Assembly: GCA_022414725.1 (NCBI GenBank)
Contig: CM039462.1
Coordinates: 42,452,983 to 42,516,982, forward strand
Length of the DNA: 64,000 bases
From: Microglena sp. YARC
Taxonomy: Eukaryota; Chlorophyta; Chlorophyceae; Chlamydomonadales; Chlamydomonadaceae
Direction of reading: 5' to 3'
The notes under the pieces were generated by a model that saw only the letters and a list, made by a program, of their open reading frames with translations, made no database searches and was not told the DNA's origin. The translations under genes were made by a program, and so were the position numbers. Of the stretch, positions 33,386 through 39,300 are shown piece after piece. Every line of letters begins with the position of its first letter. The stretch's first letter is position 1.

Positions 33386-36300
33386 ACAAGCAAATCATTT
33401 GGGTAGCTATTGATCGTTGCAAGAAAGTAACTGTCCAACAAGCCGATGGAATAGGTGATAGCACATGGATCTTTTCCAAGAGTACATGGCACCCCTATCC
33501 TTATCCTAGCCTCATCTGGGATGACACTCATGGTGCAGATGTTTCATAATAATAAAATGAAAGGGGGAACATAATCTGCCACCAAGAACTTGAGTACACA
33601 AAATGTAAACTATCCTACCACTTGTATACAAATTAATATTTATATGTAGGAAATCTGAGAGCCAGTTGAACATACCTGCAAATTCTTAATTGAAGCTTTT
33701 ACTTTGTGGCTCCCCTGCTGATGCTGCTGATCTTGCAGTACTGAGGCCTGGATCTGTTCCTTTTCTGTGGTGCCAAATAATTTCAACAACAACTTGTCGT
33801 CAATCAGGGATTCGGATTCAGCCCTTCTGTCCAGATAGTTGAGATCCTCATCAGGCCTCCTGTTGTCAGAATTGGTGGTGAATATTGATATTATACATCT
33901 CAGAGTATGTAGAGATTCCATTCGTCCCCTGGGGTTAAAAATAACAACATCAAGAAGAAAAAGAACAAGAACAAATGTTAATTAGTTTCCAAACTGCAGG
34001 TGAAGGAGCTAGTGCACAAGTTGCATTCCGTCAATCTGTCATTTTGCATACAAACGTCAACATTGGTATTTTTCTGTAGGCAATCATAAAACGCTTTCTC
34101 ATTGAGCCACATGATATTAACAGCAACATCCCCATGATCTTGTTCCTACATTATGTTTTACAAGCTTATAGTTATTCAGCGGATGATTTGTATTTCGTTT
34201 TTTTCGAAGCAGGTTGTAAGTCGTACTTTGTACCCCAAATTTGGCCTTGAAATTGTGGGAGCATTGTCGTAAACTTGGTTTGGAAAAGTCTAGTAGCAAT
34301 ACGACCTGTTGACCCAAAGTTGAATCCAAATCATCCCCAGGAGTGCTATATTGATAGGAAAATAGACACTTTACCCTTAAATCCCTTCAATCTTGGGTTA
34401 CCACTGCATTATAGATATACCAAATGTGTCAAAAAGCCCCTTTCAGTGATACGATTGGTCTAGTGGTACACCAAATCGCTTGAAGGAGGAAGGGTCGGGG
34501 GTTCGATTCCCCCTACAGTCACCCTTAGCGTTGCAAGTCGTTGTTCAACAGCGATGGTAGCTTGTCCAGTCGAGGTGGTAGACCTCTCTCTGCCCGCCTA
34601 CGACGGGTTCCCTTAACACCACGCCCCATCAGGCATTATCATTACCAAATGTGTCATGATGCCACAAGGCGCCAAATTTACGGATTTTGTGAGCCTCAAA
34701 TTGGTGCTTGTGCCTGTCTTTGCCACATTTTGGTTGTAAGCCAGGGCAGACATATCCAATGATTTGGCATTCTATAATAATTGTGCTTAAAAAAATCTAG
34801 AGATGCAATTACATGTATGCTCTGGTGTACTGGATGGAACATGTTTCGAAAACAGTCTCAAGTAAGTTATGAGAGAGACCTACCCAATGGCAATGGCGGC
34901 TCTATCATAATACATCCCTGCCTCAGCTTCCTCATGGAAATATCCAAGGTGAACTTGACGACGGGATGCCGTTGTAACCGTTATATGTGCCTGCCAGCGC
35001 TTGCCTCGCGCATTATAGCTAACTCCCCTGCAAATATTGTGATGAGACATTATGTGCGGTGATGTGCTGCGATGTATAGTCATGAATTATGGTTTGTGGT
35101 TTGCGGATGGTGGGTGGTAATTTTTGTATCTGTGGTTTGTGGTTAGTATTTGGTGCAATGTGGTTTGTGAGGGATGTGTGGTTTTGTGGTGTGTGGTGTG
35201 TGGTGGTGTTTGGTGGAGTGGTGGTGTGTGGTGGTTTATGGTGGCGTGTAGTTTGTGGTGTGTGTCGGGTGTGGTGTGTGATGGTCTGGTGGTGTTTGGT
35301 GGAGTGGTGCAGTGTGGTGGTGTATGGTGGTGTTTGGTGGTGTGTGTTGGGTGTGGTGTGAGATGGTGTGGTGGTGTGTGGTGATTTGTAGTGTGTGGTG
35401 AGTGGTGTATTGTGGTGTGCGTTGGTGTGCCTTGCGTATGGCGTGTTATGTGTTATGTGTGGTGTGTGGTGTGTAGGGTGTGGGGGCCGTTGGGTGTAGG
35501 GTGTGAGGTATTGGGGTTGTGGGCGAGGGCGGGGGTTGTCAGGGCTGTGTTGTGTGGGGGCTGTGGGGTGCGGGATGTGGGGTGTGGGGAGCGTGCGTTG
35601 TGGGGTATGTTGCATGGCGGGTGTGGTGTTTGGCGTGGGAGTTGTGGTGTGGGCTGTGGGGGTTGTGGGGTGGGTGCATTAGAGTGTCGGGGTGTGGGGT
35701 GGGGTGGAGGTTGTGGGGTGTGTGGGGGGGGGGAGGGGGGGGGCTGTGGAGGGGGGCGAGGGATGTAAGTTTTGGGGCATGGAGGGGGAGAAGACGTGGG
35801 TTGCCAGGTGTGGGGAGCGGGAGTGTCGGTGTGGTGTGTGGGGGGTTGGGAATGGTGAGTGTTGTGTGGTGTGTGGTGTGCGGTGTGCGGTGTGGGGTGT
35901 GTGCTGTGTGGGGTGTGGACGTGTGGGGTGTGGGGTGTCAGGGATGTGGGATGTGGGGTGTCACAGCCGTGGGGTGGGATGTGTGGGGTGTGGGGTGCCA
36001 GGGCCGTGGGGTGCGGGAGTGGGGAGTGATGTGTGTTGTGTTGTGTGGGCTGTGGAATGTGTGTTGTGTTGCGTGTGGTGTGCGTGGTGTGTATGGTGTG
36101 TGTGGTGGAGGTTTGGGGAGGTTGGGGGAGGGCGGAGAAGAGTCGAGGGTTGGGGGTGTTAGGTGCTGGGTGGGGGGTAGAGCGAGGGCGTATGGTGGTT
36201 CATGGTGTGCACAAGTTGGTGGCTGGTGGTTTATTTGTGGAGAGCGGTGTGTAGGGTGTGGATGGTGGTGTGTGATGTGTGGATGGTGGTGTGTGATGTA

Positions 36301-39300
36301 TGGAGGGTGATATGTGGTGTGTGGATGGTGGATGGAGGTGTGTGGTGTGGGGAGGTTGGATGGTGGTGTGGTCTGTGGAGGTTGTAGTGTGGTGTGTGGT
36401 GTGTGGAGGAAAGTGGTTGGTGTGGTGTGGTGTGTGGGGAATTCGGCGTGTAGTGTATGTACTGTGTTGGGATGTGTGTGGTGTGTGTAAGATGTTTTTC
36501 GAGGGGTGAGGGAGATGAGGCATGGGGGTGGGGTGGGGCGTGGGGTAAGGGACATTAGGGCTGGGGGTGGGGGGTGAGGCATGGGGCAAGGGGCGTCAGG
36601 GTGTAGGGGTGGGGGTGGGAGGGGCATAGGGCGAGGAGAGTTGGTGAGGGGGGGTGGGGCGTGGGGCAAGGGGCATGTGGGATGGGTGGGGGGCGGGGTG
36701 GGTGGGGAGAGTGGGTCAAGGGGCATAGAGGCTGGGTGATGGGTGGTGGTGGTGGTGTGGTGTGTGTGTGTGGTGGTGGTGGTGGGGGGGGGGGGGGGGG
36801 ATGGGGATAGGGGAGTGTTTCAAGTGGCATAGGGGCTAAGTGTGGAGTGGTGGGGTGTGGCGCACGGGATGTGGGATGTGGGGGGTAGGGCTTGGGGCGT
36901 GGGGAAAGAGGAGTGGGTCAAGGGGCAACGGGGCTGGGTGGTGGGTGGTGGGTGGTGGGGCAAGGGGCAAGGGGCGTGGGGGGTGGGGGTGGGGCGTAGG
37001 GCGTGGAGAAAGGGAAGTGGGTCAAGGCGCATCGGGGCTGGGTGGTGGGTGGTGGTGCGTGGGGCAAGAGGAGGGGGGGTAGGGGGTGGGGCGTGGGGCG
37101 TGGGGCGTGGGGTAAAGGAAGTGGGTCAAGGGGCGCCGGGACTAGGTGGTGGGTGGTCAGTGGTGGGGCGTGGGCAAGTGGCGTTTGGGGGTGGGGCGTG
37201 TGGAAAGGGGATTAGGTCAAGGGGCATCAGGGCTGGGTGCTGGGTGCTGGGTGGTGGGGCAAGGGGTGTGGGGGGTGATGGGCAGGGGGTGGGGAGTGGG
37301 GAAAGGGGAGTGGATCAAGGCGCATTGGGGCTGGGTGTCGGGTGTTGGGGCGTGGGGCAAGGGGCGTTGGGGGTAGGGCGTGGGGAAAAGGGAAAAGGGA
37401 GTGGAGCAAGGGGCATCGGGGCTGGGTGCGTGGTGAGTGGTGGCGGCTGGGGCGTCGGTGTTGGGGGGGAGGGGCAAGGGGCGTGGGGGGGTAGGGGTAG
37501 GGGGTGGGGCTTAAGTGAAGGGGAGTATGTCAAGGCGCATCGGGGCTGGGTGGTGGGTGATGGGGAGTGGGGCATGGGGCAAGGGGCGTTGGGGGGTGGA
37601 GGGTAGGGCGTGGGTCATTTGGAAAGGGGCGTGGAGGGTAGGGGATAGGGCGTGGGGCATGAGGAATGGGGATTGGGTCAAGGGGCATCATGGCTGGTTG
37701 GGGCCCGGGGGGTGGTGGGTGGTGGGGCAAGGGGCGTGGGTGGTGGGGGATAATGGGTCGGGAGTGGGGAAAAGGGAGTGGGTCAAGGGACATCAGGGCT
37801 GGGTGGTGGGGCAAAGGGCGTGTGTGTGTGTGGGGGGGGGGGGGGGGGGGGGGGGGAGGGGAGGGGTCAAGGGGCATCAAGGCTGGGGGGGGATAGGGGG
37901 GGGCGAGGGGAGGGGGGCGAGTAGGGGGCATCAGGGCTGGGTGGTGGGTGGTGGGTCAGGGGCAGGGGGAATGGGTGCTTGGGGGTCGGGTAAGGGGCGT
38001 GGGGGTTGGGGGGGGGGGGGGATGGATCTTGGGGAAAGGGGAGTGGGGCAAGGCACATTGGGGCTTGGTCGTGGGTCGTGGGTCGTGGGGGTGGGGGGTA
38101 GGGGGTGGGGTATTTGGAAAGAGGAGCGGGTCAAGGGGCATCAAGGCTGGGAGATGGGTTGTGGGGCGTGGGGCATGGGGTGTGGGGGTTGGGGGGTAGG
38201 GCGTGGGGCGTGGGGCATGGGGCGTGGGGAAAAGGAAGTGGGTCAAGGGGCAGCGGGGCTGGGTGGTGGGTGGTAGAACATGGGGCGTGGGGCAAAGGGC
38301 GTGGGGGGTGGGGTGGGTGGGGGCGTGGGAAAAGGAGAGTGGGACAAGGCGCATCGGGGCTGGTAGGTGGGTGGTGGCGTCTGGGGCAAGGGGTTTGGGG
38401 GGTGGGAGGCAGGGCGTGGGGTGGGGGGAAACAGGAGTGGGTCAAGGGGCATCGGGGCTGGGTGTTGGGGCAAGGGGCGTGGGGGGTGAGGAAAGAGGAT
38501 TGGGTCAAGGGCCATCGGGGCTTGGTGATGGGTGGTGGGTGGAGGGGCGTGGGGCAAGGAGGCGTGGGGGGGTGGGGGGTAGGGCACCAGGCGTAGGGAG
38601 AGGGGAGTGGGTACAGGGGCATGGGGATGGGTGTAGGGTGGTGGGGTGGTGGGGTGGTAGGGTGAGGGGTGTGGGTGTGGGTCATAGGGAGTAGGGAAGG
38701 AGCGTGGTGGGTGGTGGGTGGGTCATGAGGGGTGGGGCATGGGGGGTGGGGGGTAGGGGTTGGGGAAAGGGGAAAGGGGAGTGGGTCAAGGGGTGTGGGG
38801 CTGTGTGGTGGGCGTAGGAGGGTGGATTGCGGGGTGGGACTAGGGACAAAGGGAGTAGGGTAAGGGGTGTGGTGGTTGGGGGTTTGGGTTTGGGTGTAGA
38901 GGTTGGGGTGTGTGTGGTGTGCTGAGGAATATTGGGTGTTGAGGGTGTGGTGGGGTGAATGTGTGTGTGTATATGTTTCCACGTGTCTGTGTGTGTGTGT
39001 GTGTGGGTGGTGGTGTGTGGTGGTGGGGGGGGAGGGGGGGGGGGGGGGGGGGGGGCAGGGCCATTTGAATAGGAGGGAGCACGTGTTTTATCAGTGGTTG
39101 GGTGGTATCCTCTGACAGATACAGATAATTGCATGCACAGGCAATATGATTCATGGTAGGATACAAAACGATGGCAGCCATGTGATGTGTTGAATATGGT
39201 AAAATACCTGTATGCACTTGTTGTTTTAGACTTGCCGATGGCCCTGAACTGTGCCATTACTTCTTCAAGTCCTAGGCTGTCCAACTCATGTTCATCATCC

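Noticed and set aside
34432..34520. A functional tRNA gene
   Set aside because: A and B boxes are present, but the anticodon arm is not a clean fold, the acceptor stem is weak, and the same unit with a shared non-tRNA body recurs with target duplications. It is a SINE.
34646..35027. AP2 plus HNH homing endonuclease
   Set aside because: The Cys/His segment after AP2-2 lacks a recognisable HNH pattern and is spliced into a long multi-exon gene, so a plant-type regulator is more likely.
36200..38982. Long proline-rich minus-strand ORFs and glycine-rich plus-strand ORFs
   Set aside because: They exist in most frames at once, follow the G-rich repeat composition, have no splice or start context, and lie in the intron that joins two AP2 exons in phase.
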